Shown here one piece after another: positions 35,714-46,177 of a stretch of 64,000 nucleotides of DNA. The notes below the pieces were generated by a model. It was not told the origin of the DNA. It worked only from the letters and a program-made list of their open reading frames with translations, and searched no databases. The stretch covers positions 2,046,001 through 2,110,000 of the forward strand of contig JAUKUA010000007.1 in the NCBI GenBank assembly GCA_030549175.1, read 5' to 3'. Both the position numbers and the translations under genes were made by a program. This stretch comes from Lasiosphaeris hirsuta (lineage: Eukaryota > Ascomycota > Sordariomycetes > Sordariales > Lasiosphaeriaceae). Every line of letters starts with the position of its first letter. Position 1 is the first letter of the stretch.

Positions 35714-37553
35714 GGCACTTGATGTGTGTCGAGCAAGGCAGCGCGCAAGCCAGGCGTTGTGGACATTGTGATTTGCACGAGGTATATTTTGGGTACGGAG
35801 TTAGCGGGGTGGGATTCGGCGATGGTCTTTTGCAAGACGCGTCAGTAAGTCGAGACTTGAGACGATGGATTGAGGGGTCTTGGCGGGTGGTGATGCTTGG
35901 CATAGGTTGGCGACCTTTCAATCGCTGGTATCGGCCAGCCCCGGCCAGGTGTTCCATGCAATTGCATATCCTGGCTATCACATGCAACCTAAACTGAACA
36001 CATCGTTTGGGGCAGAAGACTTGGGTGTGTCAAATCTTGTCCACAGATTGCTTGCCATTTTTTTGCACAGCCACAATGCTGTACCATTTTGATTGAGCAA
36101 CCTGAGATCTAGTGGGCTCACACACACAGAAAATCTGTTGAGTGCGCGAGTGCCAACTAACCGACTTGACTGACCGACCAGACCATCCACTCGGAATGAG
36201 CGTGTACAATATTGCCACCTGCTGGCCATATCCAGCTCAACCCCTTGGGTTGTCGCCCCTGAGCGGAGCGGTGAACACCCGATACATATATAGTTGGGCT
36301 CTATCCGCACAATCACATGGCACCAATTCTGACACATCGGGTTTCAATGAGTCGAATTTGTTCCTTTTTCCCTTGCCGTGTGTACCCGCCCTAACTGCCT
36401 TTTGGCTGTGGGCAGGGGCAGCCCTATCTGCTCCTGGTTGCATACGTTCCTGCCTGTATAAAGGGAGGAGGCCCTCAGAGTCCTTCTGCTCCTTCCGCAG
36501 TCAGAATTTACGAGTCTCTCTGCCTACCTAAGCACTTATGCCTGAGTGAAATACCAGACTGGGCCAGGGGCAGTTCTGTTGTTTCCTAATTTCATGTTTC
36601 ACCAGGGGACCAGGCCGGCCTTGTCTTAGGTGCCGCACTGAGAGTACAAGGTACTTTGCAACCAAATTCCATTTCACAACTCCAAGAAAGGAAACAAACT
36701 CCAGACCGCCTATTTTCAGTCATTCTCCCGATTTCATTCCCTCGCAGTATGCCCCAAGATTCAAGCAGCGACAAGCAAGTGCATTTAGTTCCCTGGCTGC
36801 TGCCGTCGCCACCGTGTACGCCTTAGCCAGGGGTATCGTCAAGCCAAAGAAACGCGCAAGAGACATGGTATCGACGCAGCAAAAACAACCAACGCCCAGG
36901 GCATGACATCACACCAATGATAAATAAGCAAATACCCAGCTCGACCCTCACTCCTCGTCCAGCATGTCCACCCCCTCCATCCCCCCCCCACCTGCAGCCT
37001 GACCTCCTGGATGGAGTCTTTCGCCTGGAAAGGAAAAAAAGAGATCGCAAATCAAGGAGAGCGGAGTGGGGAGGACAAGAAGAGGGGAGAGGGGCTAGGC
37101 AGCTTCCACACAACCACGCTTGTGTTGGTCATTCAGCCTTGTCTTCCCAATTCTGACAATACTTTGTCAGAACAAATCCCACAGCACTAATGTGTTGCCT
37201 TTCTGCATCCAAGACATACGTGTACATGCCCAACAGCCCTGGTCTGTCCTCGGGCGGCTTTTCCTTTTCCTCTTCCCTCCGACTGGTAACGAACGCCGAG
37301 CTTGAAGCCAAGAACCGCGACGAAACTAGGTGCCATGAAAAAGTTGACAGGCAAACGAAAAAGAGAAAAAAAGATCAGCCACGAAAAGCGTATCAGGATC
37401 GATGATGACGGGCGGGCAATGTCTTCGTTTGGATTGAGAATTGAGGTCGGCGTCGGGATGCTGCTGAGTGGATAGGGCCCTCGTGGAGACGCGTCTCGAC
37501 GACGCGTCAAAACGCGACACTTTTTTCCTACAACCAAACATCAACCCAACGCT
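35714..37553. other. 1.8-kb convergent intergenic
   Basis: This lies between the 3' ends of the Hsp70-like gene (+) and the two-finger orphan (-). Short C runs occur near 36976-36990. I see no gene; small frames on both strands have no motif support. Confidence 0.4.
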
Positions 37554-38390
37554 CTACGCTCTACGGGCATCGCCCCGCTTTCTTCCATCCTTATACTTTG
37601 TGTCCTTATTCTGTCTCTTCCGTCGGCGCTCTTCATTCTCCAAATCATAGTACTCCCCTTGCTCCCTTGGTTTAGCCTGGCCGGGTGGCCTGGAGTCCGA
37701 GTCAGGCAGCCGATACTGCTGAGGCACCTCGTTGAAAGTTTTGAGGTAGTTGTATGTCCTGTCGTCGATAAAATGGTGCTTGTGCAAGTGCTTGACCATA
37801 TAAAAGTCGGGTCTCATGGATTCGAGTGTTTGGTAATCGTCGGATATGTGACTACGGATATGCGCCATGCGCACCCCGAAGTTGTATCCACGGTCGGCAG
37901 TTCGCTCAGCCAAGAATGGAATGTGCTCATCGCAAAACCAGCACGTGAGCTGAGCGGGTATCTTGTCCCGGAGATGCGCAATATGGTGCTGGACCCAACC
38001 GACTTCGTCGTCACCACGGAAGGTCTCGCCGCAACCAAAGAGATCGCTGAACTCGCACCACAGCTCGAACGACGAGACTGCTCCAGCCGGCCCATAGGTG
38101 AACTGTTGTTCAAATCTCGGTCTGTGATGGTCTGACGGTGCCGTACTTCCTCCAACCGAGCTCGGGTTTCCACCGGTATCCCGGCTGAACAAGGATTCAA
38201 CCGATGTTGGTGTCATTGTATAATTCGACTGATGGTCCCAATCGGCGCTGCTAGGTTCCACCGAAACTCTGTCAAATGAGGGGTTCACGCGGGGGACACT
38301 GCGATCACAATCCAGACTTGCGTTTTGGGGTTCGCCGTGGCGGGCATCGAGAAATTTATAGATGTCTTGTGGGTCAAGGGTCGACGACAT
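37554..38390 (-). CDS. Orphan with two C2H2-like fingers
   Basis: A 278-aa single-exon protein. Residues 1-~105 are polar and disordered. Residues ~110-210 hold two degenerate fingers: ELWCEFSDLFGCGETF with a downstream HHIAH (C-x7-C ... H-x3-H), then LTCWFCDEHIPF with RMAHIRSH (C-x2-C ... H-x3-H). RPDFYMVKHLHKH and DRTYNYLKTFNEVP follow, and the C-terminus is strongly basic (EERRRKRQNKDTKYKDGRKR). The WCEF ... CWFC ... RMAHIRSH ... RPDF layout recurs in a large uncharacterised Pezizomycotina family. Binding to nucleic acid or protein is possible. I chose the ATG at 38390 because the 47 in-frame residues upstream are not protein-like; 38531 is the alternative. Confidence 0.82.
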   Translation of the reverse strand: MSSTLDPQDIYKFLDARHGEPQNASLDCDRSVPRVNPSFDRVSVEPSSADWDHQSNYTMTPTSVESLFSRDTGGNPSSVGGSTAPSDHHRPRFEQQFTYGPAGAVSSFELWCEFSDLFGCGETFRGDDEVGWVQHHIAHLRDKIPAQLTCWFCDEHIPFLAERTADRGYNFGVRMAHIRSHISDDYQTLESMRPDFYMVKHLHKHHFIDDRTYNYLKTFNEVPQQYRLPDSDSRPPGQAKPREQGEYYDLENEERRRKRQNKDTKYKDGRKRGDARRA

Positions 38391-41300
38391 CGCGGTGGTG
38401 TGGGGTGATGCCTTGGATCGCTGTAAGGGCAAGTGCCAAGGGGAGAGGGGTTCAAGATGGCGGGGGTAAGGTGATGGGCTATCGACGCAAGAGAAATCCC
38501 TCCGACCACGCAGATGGCTTGTAACGGCCAAACCAGGGCCAAGGGTTCACCAAAAAAAGGGACGAGAGCTTTGAGCCCGGCCAAAAAAAAAAACCCCAGT
38601 CCAGGAAGGATGGATATCAGGACGCTCCGGCTAGAAGCGATGGAGTGGTCTTTTTGGGAGGTCGACAGCTCAGATGCAAGCTGAATCGAGCGCTATGCAG
38701 GGCGGCACAAGCTACCCCCAAATGTGGAATATCTCGGCGACAGAATCCCGTGAGAGCGGAATATGGGTTGAACTGTGAGCGAAGGGGGAAAGAGGGCTGC
38801 AAAGAGAGGAATTTGATTCGATCTGGGTGGTCAAGAATGCCTAGCTCTGCAAAGGGGGGGCAGAAAGTGAGCAAAGACTTCAGATATTTTGGATGGGAAA
38901 CGTTGAAGAAGCTGATGGTTTGAGGTGGTCGTCTGGTCGGTGGCGCTTTGGAAGTGGAAATGGAAATTCATCGCGATCGTGGGGGGTGCCTTTTATTGTC
39001 ATTTTCCCTTTCGATGCTCTCCCACTCCTTCACTCCAACTTACATCCGTCTAGGTCCCTTCCGTCGCGACTCTCGGCGGCCCGATTCAATACCTCACTCC
39101 CGAGCTACTCCTACCCCGTTCTCCAACTAGTCCAGCCAAGCCATTCCAACCAAGACAACCGGGAAATCTGCATTCACACCTACCCTAGCAAGTTGACTCG
39201 AATGTTCACCTTTTCCGAACCGCCTCCGCATCCCTAATTCACACCCAAGACGGCCCGCATATCGCACCAGCACACCATCATCTCTTGGCAAGCTCGGCCC
39301 GCTTCTCATTTTTATCTTACCCCCTTTCGCTCTGCATTTAGCTTCACGCCTGTCGCGTTGCTCAATAGGGATGATTCCAGTTACCGGTTATCCAGCTCGG
39401 GCTGAAGTGCATATGGCCTATTATGACTCTTTCAATGGCCTGTTTGACAGGAGGAGTTGGAGCAACAAACGTCAGCTTCACACAAGACTTCACCCGACGG
39501 GCGCCTACGGCTCACGATGGGTTGCATGCCGCTGGTACCCTATCGAGACCCAGCCCTGCTGCAAGCCCTGCTCCTTCTGCATCTCTATCCTGAACCCCCC
39601 CCCCCCCAAAACCCCCCGTTTGTGGGTTTGAAACATTGCCATCAACTGATGCCGATGCTGTCAACCTGACGCTCAGTGTTTCTTCTTCCCACCTCATATT
39701 AAGCGCCACTTGGTTTGAGTTTGGATTGCATCAAGCTGTTTGGATACTACGCACGCGAATTTGGGGACGCGGGGTCGGGTACGTGGCACATTCTGTATGA
39801 CCGCAGTTGAGCCTCCAGCGTCCTTCCGCTTTCGTCCAGTCGTTCCAGTGAACACCATGGTATCCCAAACACAGGTTCATTCGGTTTAGAGGTGTGGGAG
39901 GTCTAGAAAGGGTCCACCAAAAGTACGGGACGCATAATGTGTGGAGCAGGCCGGAGCATGTGCCTTTGGCCAAACCGCGTTGGAGAGCGAGTGCTTGATA
40001 GCAGATCGATCGCCTTCGTGTTATCACCTATAAGTCTGCAATCTATCAAAACGGCTGATAGACGGTTGCTTATACAGAGCATATCTGCTCCTGAGCCCAA
40101 CCTCAGGATAGCATCCTCGCACCTCAGCCTTAAGATCGCCCACTTATAGTCCTTTTTTTACATTTATGGAACGTAGCGCAGCAAATAAGCTTGCAGGTAA
40201 GCTGCTCTTGGTCACCCAACCCACCCAACTTTAGCCCAACGTCAACAGCCGCGTGACAATTGCGGTCAATCCCGAAGAAAGAAAAAGCTCGCAGATCTGC
40301 ACCCACACGGAAGCTATAGAGCTGCCGAGGAACTTTGTCCGGCAATCAAGTCCGAATCGAGAAGAGTCTTACACAGCACCCGACCGCTCAGACGCGCCAT
40401 TTACTTGGCTCAGCCCTCCGAAGGAGGGTGGCGGGATACCATTAAGCGGCTCTGCGAGCTAGTAGTGCTCCGATTGCTTCGTCTCTCATGCCAATTACGT
40501 AGCCAAGATCACCACCACCACACCACCACTATCGACTTGGATCCTTGCATTTGCATGAAACAGCATGCAAAAGACATGTCATATCAAAGCACTGAATGCT
40601 TTTTCGTAGCTGGAGCCGAGTTTGGCGCTACCGCGTTATCAGAAAAGTGAATAGTCACAACCTGGGGGATTCGGAGCTGAGCAGGGGGTGGCTGCTCCCG
40701 TCGTCTTGCCTGCCGGAGCGGGATCGTTGGAGAGGTGGTGTTTCGAACTGTGCTTCCTCTTCTACTCGGCCCACGTCTGTTGCTGTTATTGTTGTCGTTT
40801 CCCACCGCTCCTTCGGACTTTAGTCCGCGCGTCTAGAGAGAGAATGATAGATGGCGGGATGGCACCGACCGCGGATGTCCCGATCGAGGGGCGCTACACG
40901 TACACCGGCGGTCTATTCTCGACTAGGGTTTGTGTAGCCGCCGCTCTTTTCCTTTTCTAGCTACAGAACATCCTGGGACGTTCTTGGTAGGACAAGGACC
41001 ACTTTACGACTGTCAAACTCGATAGTCGGGTCAGGAGGATCCATCATTCCGGACCGGTGGGAGGGCTACAGTATCCTGATCTCCCCCTCCCTCCTTCCTT
41101 CCCTCCCTCCCTCCCTTCTTCCCCGGATAACGTGGCGCCGCCTCCGGTCTTCACTGAGCGAGAGAGAGCACCTTCGGCATATCATAACCCAATGGCCCAG
41201 CACTAGCATGACAAACACCCCCCCCCCCCCCCCAACACGACACGGCACACGAATGGGTTGCACGAAAGAGGTGTCACGGACCGCATTCCCCCCTTGTCTA

Positions 41301-41545
41301 TGTCTGGGTGTGCTACCCAACGTGCATCCCGTCTACCTTAGGTACCAAGGCTCGTGCTCGTAGTATCTCATGCCGGAAGCGGTGGGTGGGTGCTGGGTCT
41401 ACGCTGTGAGTCTAGCGGATTGGAGGCGGCTCATGCAGACTAGGTTGTAAACTACACGCCACGGATGCACGCAGTAGATATAGTACAATGTCAATCGGCG
41501 CCAAGGGGGTAGCAATACACTCAAATCATCACTCGTCGAGACTGT
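38391..41545. other. 3.2-kb intergenic between two minus-strand genes
   Basis: This contains the promoter of the two-finger gene (to ~39100), C runs at 39595-39607 and 41217-41233, a C/T simple-sequence tract at ~41082-41122, and a near-palindrome ccttaggtaccaagg at ~41336-41350. No frame has gene support. Confidence 0.4.
41217..41233 (+). repeat. Poly(C) run of 17
   Basis: Uninterrupted C run, preceded at ~41082-41122 by an imperfect cctc/cctt repeat. Such G-rich (minus-strand) runs can form unusual DNA structures and are error-prone in sequencing. Confidence 0.8.
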
Positions 41546-43187
41546 TTAATCATCCGACCGACACAAAACCCTCGCCTTAGCAATGACATTCCGATACTGC
41601 AGCTGGCCCCCGGACCCATCCCCCCTCTTCTCGATGCCCGGGAAGGTGACACAGCAAACCTCGCGGACCAGCACATCCATATCCACGTCCTCTCCGTAGT
41701 CGTCATCGTCCCCGCCACCGCCGACATCCTCCATCGTGGCGCCGTCAAAGACGACGCGCTGGTGCGCCATGATCTCGGGCATGACGACGCTGAAGACGGC
41801 CTTTTGCACGTGGAGCAGGCGCGCCAGCTCAATGGCGCCCGTGACGAGGGGGCGCAGGCCCGCGTCACGCGCCACGGTTGGTGTCGTGTCGGTGATGGCG
41901 CTGAGGACGGCGTTGACGCCCGTGATGATGGATTCAGTGACTCTAGCTGCTTCCTTTTCTAGCTTTTCGGGGGCGGCATTTTTTACCACGGTAAGGGTTT
42001 GGGAACGCCATTGGTTCACGGGTTCAGGGGATAGAGCTTTGGATGTCAGTTGGTTGGGGTTACTGTGTAGTCGGGTAGGTCTTACACATGGAGGCGAGAA
42101 ACGCCTCGAGCTGTGCTAGCTGGTTGGCTTGGTCGGGCGGTAGACCCACGAAGTATTGGTCAAAGACCAGGTCCATTAACAGCCGCGCAACGATAGACTG
42201 AATCATGTGGACTTTGGCGGTAAGTGCCAGCTCTTCGAACGACGGGATGAGGCGGCCCAGATCCGACAGTGTACTTTCGTCCGTTCTCGAGAAATCTTCC
42301 CATGTCAGTTAGCAGCCTGGCACTCCGTCTGAACAAAAAGGAGACGCACCGATTTTGGCCCTCCTAAGATGCACCAACACCCAGTTCTGCAACCCGTTAC
42401 CTAGCCTTGCCATCTCACCCCCAAACAATTCATCACTTAATTGCGCCTGTCCGTCGGAGCGGGTGCTTTCGCTAACCCACTTCTTCAAGTCATGTATCTG
42501 TCTCTTCAGGTCACGAATTTCACCTTCCCGAGAACGCATCTCGCGTCTCGTTGCGTCCCAGCTAGCCTGAAGATCATTTCTCTCAGCTCGCATATCATTG
42601 CGCTCCTCATCTCTCAGCTCAAGGTCAGTCCGCAATAACCGCAGCTCCTTCTCAGCTTCAAATAGTTCCCTTCTGAGATCCTGGTACTGCCCCTCCCAAT
42701 ACGACGAGCTCTCCTTGTGGCTCTGCTGATCCATGAACTCATTGAACGCATTCTCCATAACCTCCAACTCCCTCTCCAACTCCAATATCCTCTCATCCTT
42801 CTCCTTCAGCGCCTGACTCGCGGCCGCAGCTGCCACCGCCGACGCAACGCTACTGTTACTGGGCGTTGAGTCACTGCTGCCGGCAATACCACCCCCCCCC
42901 AAACCCGGCCCTAGGCCAGACCTATCCTGATTGCGCCGGTCGTCAGGGGCCGGCGACGAGGTCCCACTGAGGGCGGCCCGGGGGGGCGGGGCCAGGGTGT
43001 GGGTGTGGGCCATGCGCGGGGATGCGGTCGACGAGGCGGCCGAGGCGCGCGAGGACCGTGAGGGGGAGCCGAGGCCGGTTGTTGGGAGACGGCGGTTTTT
43101 TTCCGGCCTGTTGTCTGGGTCATCGCCCTGCTTGGCCTTCTTCTTGTCGGGGGGGCTCATGGTCGTGACCTTGTTGCGGGGAGGCAT
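41546..43187 (-). CDS. Orphan coiled-coil protein, three exons
   Basis: Exons 42350-43187, 42086-42295 and 41546-42036 give 512 aa. Residues 1-~110 are Ser/Pro/Arg-rich. Residues ~125-255 are continuous coiled coil (LKEKDERILELERELEVMEN ... RDLKRQIHDLKKWV). Residues ~255-512 are a mixed helical domain: GGEMARLGNGLQNWVLVHLR, LVFDQYFVGLPP, LARLLHVQKAVFSVVMPEIM, and an acidic patch DDDDYGEDVDMDVLV near the end. The pattern (disordered head, coil, compact C-terminal domain) is shared by an uncharacterised fungal family often seen as a predicted protein only. I recognise no enzyme motif. Donors are gtgcgt and gtaaga; both junctions restore frame. Further ATGs exist in frame upstream (to 43352), so the N-terminus is uncertain. 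Confidence 0.8.
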
Positions 43188-43789
43188 CAACGTGCGCGAG
43201 CCGATGCTGTTGTCCAAGCAAAGCTGGGGGCTGTGGTGGTGTTTCGAAATGCGGTGGTAATAGGTTGTGGAACCTAGACTCGCTGCTGCTGCTGTGGACT
43301 TGCTAAGTCGGGTCGACTGCCGACGGAACTCGTGCTTTGGCTCAGCATGCATTATGATGTGTCTCGAGGGCCGCTGCGACGACTATGGGGGGGGCGGATT
43401 GCTCCTCCCGCCGAGGGTGTGGCGAGTCAAACCCTTTTGTGGTTGCCTGGTCCGCATAGAATGGAAGGATGATGACAATTTGGAGAGTCGGCGGTTGAGG
43501 TTCAGCTCCAGGTTCCGGGAGGCTGCCCCTCCGTCAGCCCACCAGCATACCCGCGCTTAGGCAGGCATTGCTCATTCGCCTTCCTTTTCCACAGCTGAAT
43601 CGGCGCATGAGGCGGGGTTGTAGCATGGTGGGGCAGCTGGTTCAGCAGCCCTACGGCCCCTATAGGTAGCAGCATTGAGCCGCGGCCCTTACCCATGGCG
43701 ATGCTACTGAGGGGGTACATTTTGCAAAGTATTTCTAAATAGACTATGTCTTGATGAGAACCTGGATGATGGCAAAAAGGGGCCGTTCC
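43188..43789. other. Promoter of the coiled-coil orphan / 3' flank of the 2H gene
   Basis: A 602-nt interval between two minus-strand genes with no supportable gene. Confidence 0.35.
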
Positions 43790-44563
43790 TCAAAACTCAA
43801 CCTCTGCCTCCACCTCGTACGCTTCGTCCTCAGCCCCGTCCACTTTCGTCTTTTTCGCTCCCATGCGACAGATGGAGATCTTGCCCACCCTGACATTCTC
43901 CATCCAGACCTGGTCCTCGTACTTGTCAAGGATACCTCGGGCGTCGATCGTCAGCTTCTCCCCCCGCTTGCCGTGTTTGCCACCTTTCCCGCGCGGGCCG
44001 CGACCGCCCTTGACGTATATCGTATTCAAGACGGTCGCGTGCAGTAGCAACGGCCTCTTTTCGTCGACCATCAGCTCGGCCTCCCGGAATGCGGCCCTCA
44101 GCCGTTCGCAAAACGCGTACAGTGTCCCCAGCTGGTCCACCGGCGGCGCGTAGAGAACCGATGCTCTTTTGGGGAGCTGCATTGTCTCGAGGCCGCGCAG
44201 CGTGATCATCAGAGCTGCCTCTGGCGGTGTTTCCGACGTGGACTTGCCCTTGCCCTTGGTTTCCGCTGCCGCCTCTGGCTCTGGTTCTGAGGACTTGATG
44301 CTCGCCAGCATCTCCCTCAGCCTCAGCGACTTGAGCAGCTCGCTCGCCCTGTCCAGCTCCTCATCCGTGGGAAAGCTGAAGACACCAAGTGTCAGATGCA
44401 GTGTTCCAACCGGCCGAATCGCGTCTTCCGGGACTCCAAAGCTGAACGGGCTTGAGACATCAGCGCGAAACACACTGAGGCTTTGGGCGAGCTGCGGTCG
44501 CGAGGCAGCGTTGACTAGGGGGATGCACAAAAAATGGGTCGGCGCAACAGGCTTTGGCGGCAT
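43790..44563 (-). CDS. 2H phosphoesterase-superfamily protein, AKAP7-like
   Basis: A single exon of 257 aa with the AKAP7/ASCC1-type 2H phosphoesterase fold. The two catalytic HxT/S motifs are intact: HLTLGVFSFP near residue 55 and LLLHATVLNTIY near 178. Family members hydrolyse 2',5' or cyclic phosphodiester bonds in RNA or oligoadenylates. There is no KH domain (present in ASCC1), so it is closer to the stand-alone AKAP7 central domain. An insert of charged low-complexity residues (~88-115, EPEPEAAAETKGKGKS) and a Gly/Lys/Arg loop (GGRGPRGKGGKHGKRG) may bind RNA. The C-terminus (GKISICRMGAK) gives the last strand. The ATG at 44563 is the first in frame; the open frame extends a few codons upstream without an ATG. 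Confidence 0.87.
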   Translation of the reverse strand: MPPKPVAPTHFLCIPLVNAASRPQLAQSLSVFRADVSSPFSFGVPEDAIRPVGTLHLTLGVFSFPTDEELDRASELLKSLRLREMLASIKSSEPEPEAAAETKGKGKSTSETPPEAALMITLRGLETMQLPKRASVLYAPPVDQLGTLYAFCERLRAAFREAELMVDEKRPLLLHATVLNTIYVKGGRGPRGKGGKHGKRGEKLTIDARGILDKYEDQVWMENVRVGKISICRMGAKKTKVDGAEDEAYEVEAEVEF

Positions 44564-45479
44564 TTCGAGGCTGTCTGAAGTGTCCCTCAAAAGTATTTGC
44601 AGCGGAATCGAATGGCAGCTAGCGATTCTTTGTCACCGTCTAGTAGACGGGATTGTACGTGGAATAAATACAAGGAAAATATCGGTGAATTACGACCCAA
44701 TTGTTCGACGGAATGTTGCTTTTATAGTGAACGCGGATGCAACAACCAAGTTATTGAGGCATGAAGTTGGCCGCAGACAAGAGCCGTTGGTGATTTATGG
44801 ATGAGGCAAGAACGGGCCCGTGCTGCTAACTAAAGCATGGTGTGCTTCTTATTGGGGGGATTACCTCCAGTCAAACAGCACACCGTCACGAGGTTTGCAG
44901 CATGATGAAATCTTGTACTTTTGGGTAGGTTGCCTATCCATAGTACCCCTAACGCTTCACTCTAGAAAGGTGATGGATGGTATTGCAAACAAGGGATACA
45001 GACTCGCGAGAACCGTAAAACTTGTGAATCGAACAAAAGCTCCGAGAAACCACGCTGCATCCCCCTAACCATGGCCTTTCCAACCGCACCTCACAAGGCA
45101 TAAGCCAATACATCACCCCTTCCCATATCACAATGATACAAGAACCCAGTCGCTCTCTTCCAACCTCAAACAAAATTTAGGAGAAGCCGGTGTGCCACCC
45201 GGAGTCTGTATGCCGCCTGTCGCCATTCGTGATGAGTGGTTGTCTATCCTGCTCCCTCCCAGTCTGCCGTTGTGCGAAGTCACGAGAAAAAAGAGCCCAT
45301 ATTATCCGGTGTCCGCTGCTCCGCCCCCCGTCGGCCGACAGATGCTTGTCCCTAGCCAAAAGAGCTGCCCCCCCCCCTTAATGTCGAGAAGCGGCCATCG
45401 TTGCTTGTGCTGCTTATCGAGACCAAAAGGAGAGGCCGTAACAGAAGACAGCTCGGTAGTCTCATAGTCGATGGGTCGA
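44564..45479. other. 2H gene promoter / hpt1 3' flank
   Basis: A 916-nt interval between two minus-strand genes. No supportable gene; a short C run lies at ~45369-45377. Confidence 0.35.
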
Positions 45480-46177
45480 TTACTTGGCATCATCAAAGAA
45501 GGTCTTGATCGCCTTCTCCAAGTCTACCATGTCGGTTTTGAGTGTCTTGATAGCTTCCTTAATCTTTCCCAGACACACAGCCTCGTTAGGTTCGGAAAGC
45601 CCATCCACTGTTTGCCCGTGTCCGTACTGCTGGATGACTTGGCAGCTATCTCTGATCTTGATGAACCCGAGAGTAGCTGAAGATCCCTTCAAGAAATGGC
45701 CCAGTTGGGAGAGCGTGTCGAGATCTTTGCGGGCGCTGTTGAGAAGAGATTACGTATATTAGTCCAATGTACCTTCACAATGCGTGAGCGCCTGTCATGG
45801 ACAGGCAGACACATAGCATCCCGGATACGGCAAGTGGCGAGACAAACAACTGCTTCCACACAGTAAAAGGCAAGTATCAGAGGCCGACAGAAACCACTTA
45901 CAGGGCTTCATCCATCTTGCCAAACGTTTCCTCAGCCTGATCAAAGAAGTTGAAAACGAGCGGCTCACTGAAGTCGTGCTCGCCATCCTCGTCCATCTCC
46001 AGGATCTGATCAAACGTCGCGCGGTCGACATGATCTCTGAAGTTCGCCATGGTGAAGGAGTCTTCGTCGTCCTGGCAACAGAGGTCCTGGTTAGTCGCAA
46101 GCACCATCAAGAAAGGGGTAAGGCCTTGCCAAGGCTTGACCAGAACCCAAACAAACCCTGTCGTATGTGTAAGACAT
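45480..46177 (-). CDS. hpt1: Histidine phosphotransfer protein (Ypd1/HPT-1)
   Basis: Phosphorelay intermediate that passes phosphate from hybrid histidine kinases to the response regulators Ssk1 and Skn7, governing osmotic and fungicide responses through the HOG pathway. Three exons on the minus strand (46157-46177, 45902-46071, 45480-45735) give 148 aa. The hallmark is the HPt helix LGHFLKGSSATLG, with the phospho-accepting histidine near residue 79, followed by RDSCQVIQQYGHG as in other fungal Ypd1. The N-terminal part has TFDQILEMDEDGEHDFSEPL and FFDQAEETF, also typical. The first exon codes only seven residues (MSYTYDR) and is the least certain part; the ATG in exon 2 (MANFRDH) could also serve. 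Most fungi have one copy of this gene and often need it for viability. Confidence 0.92.
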
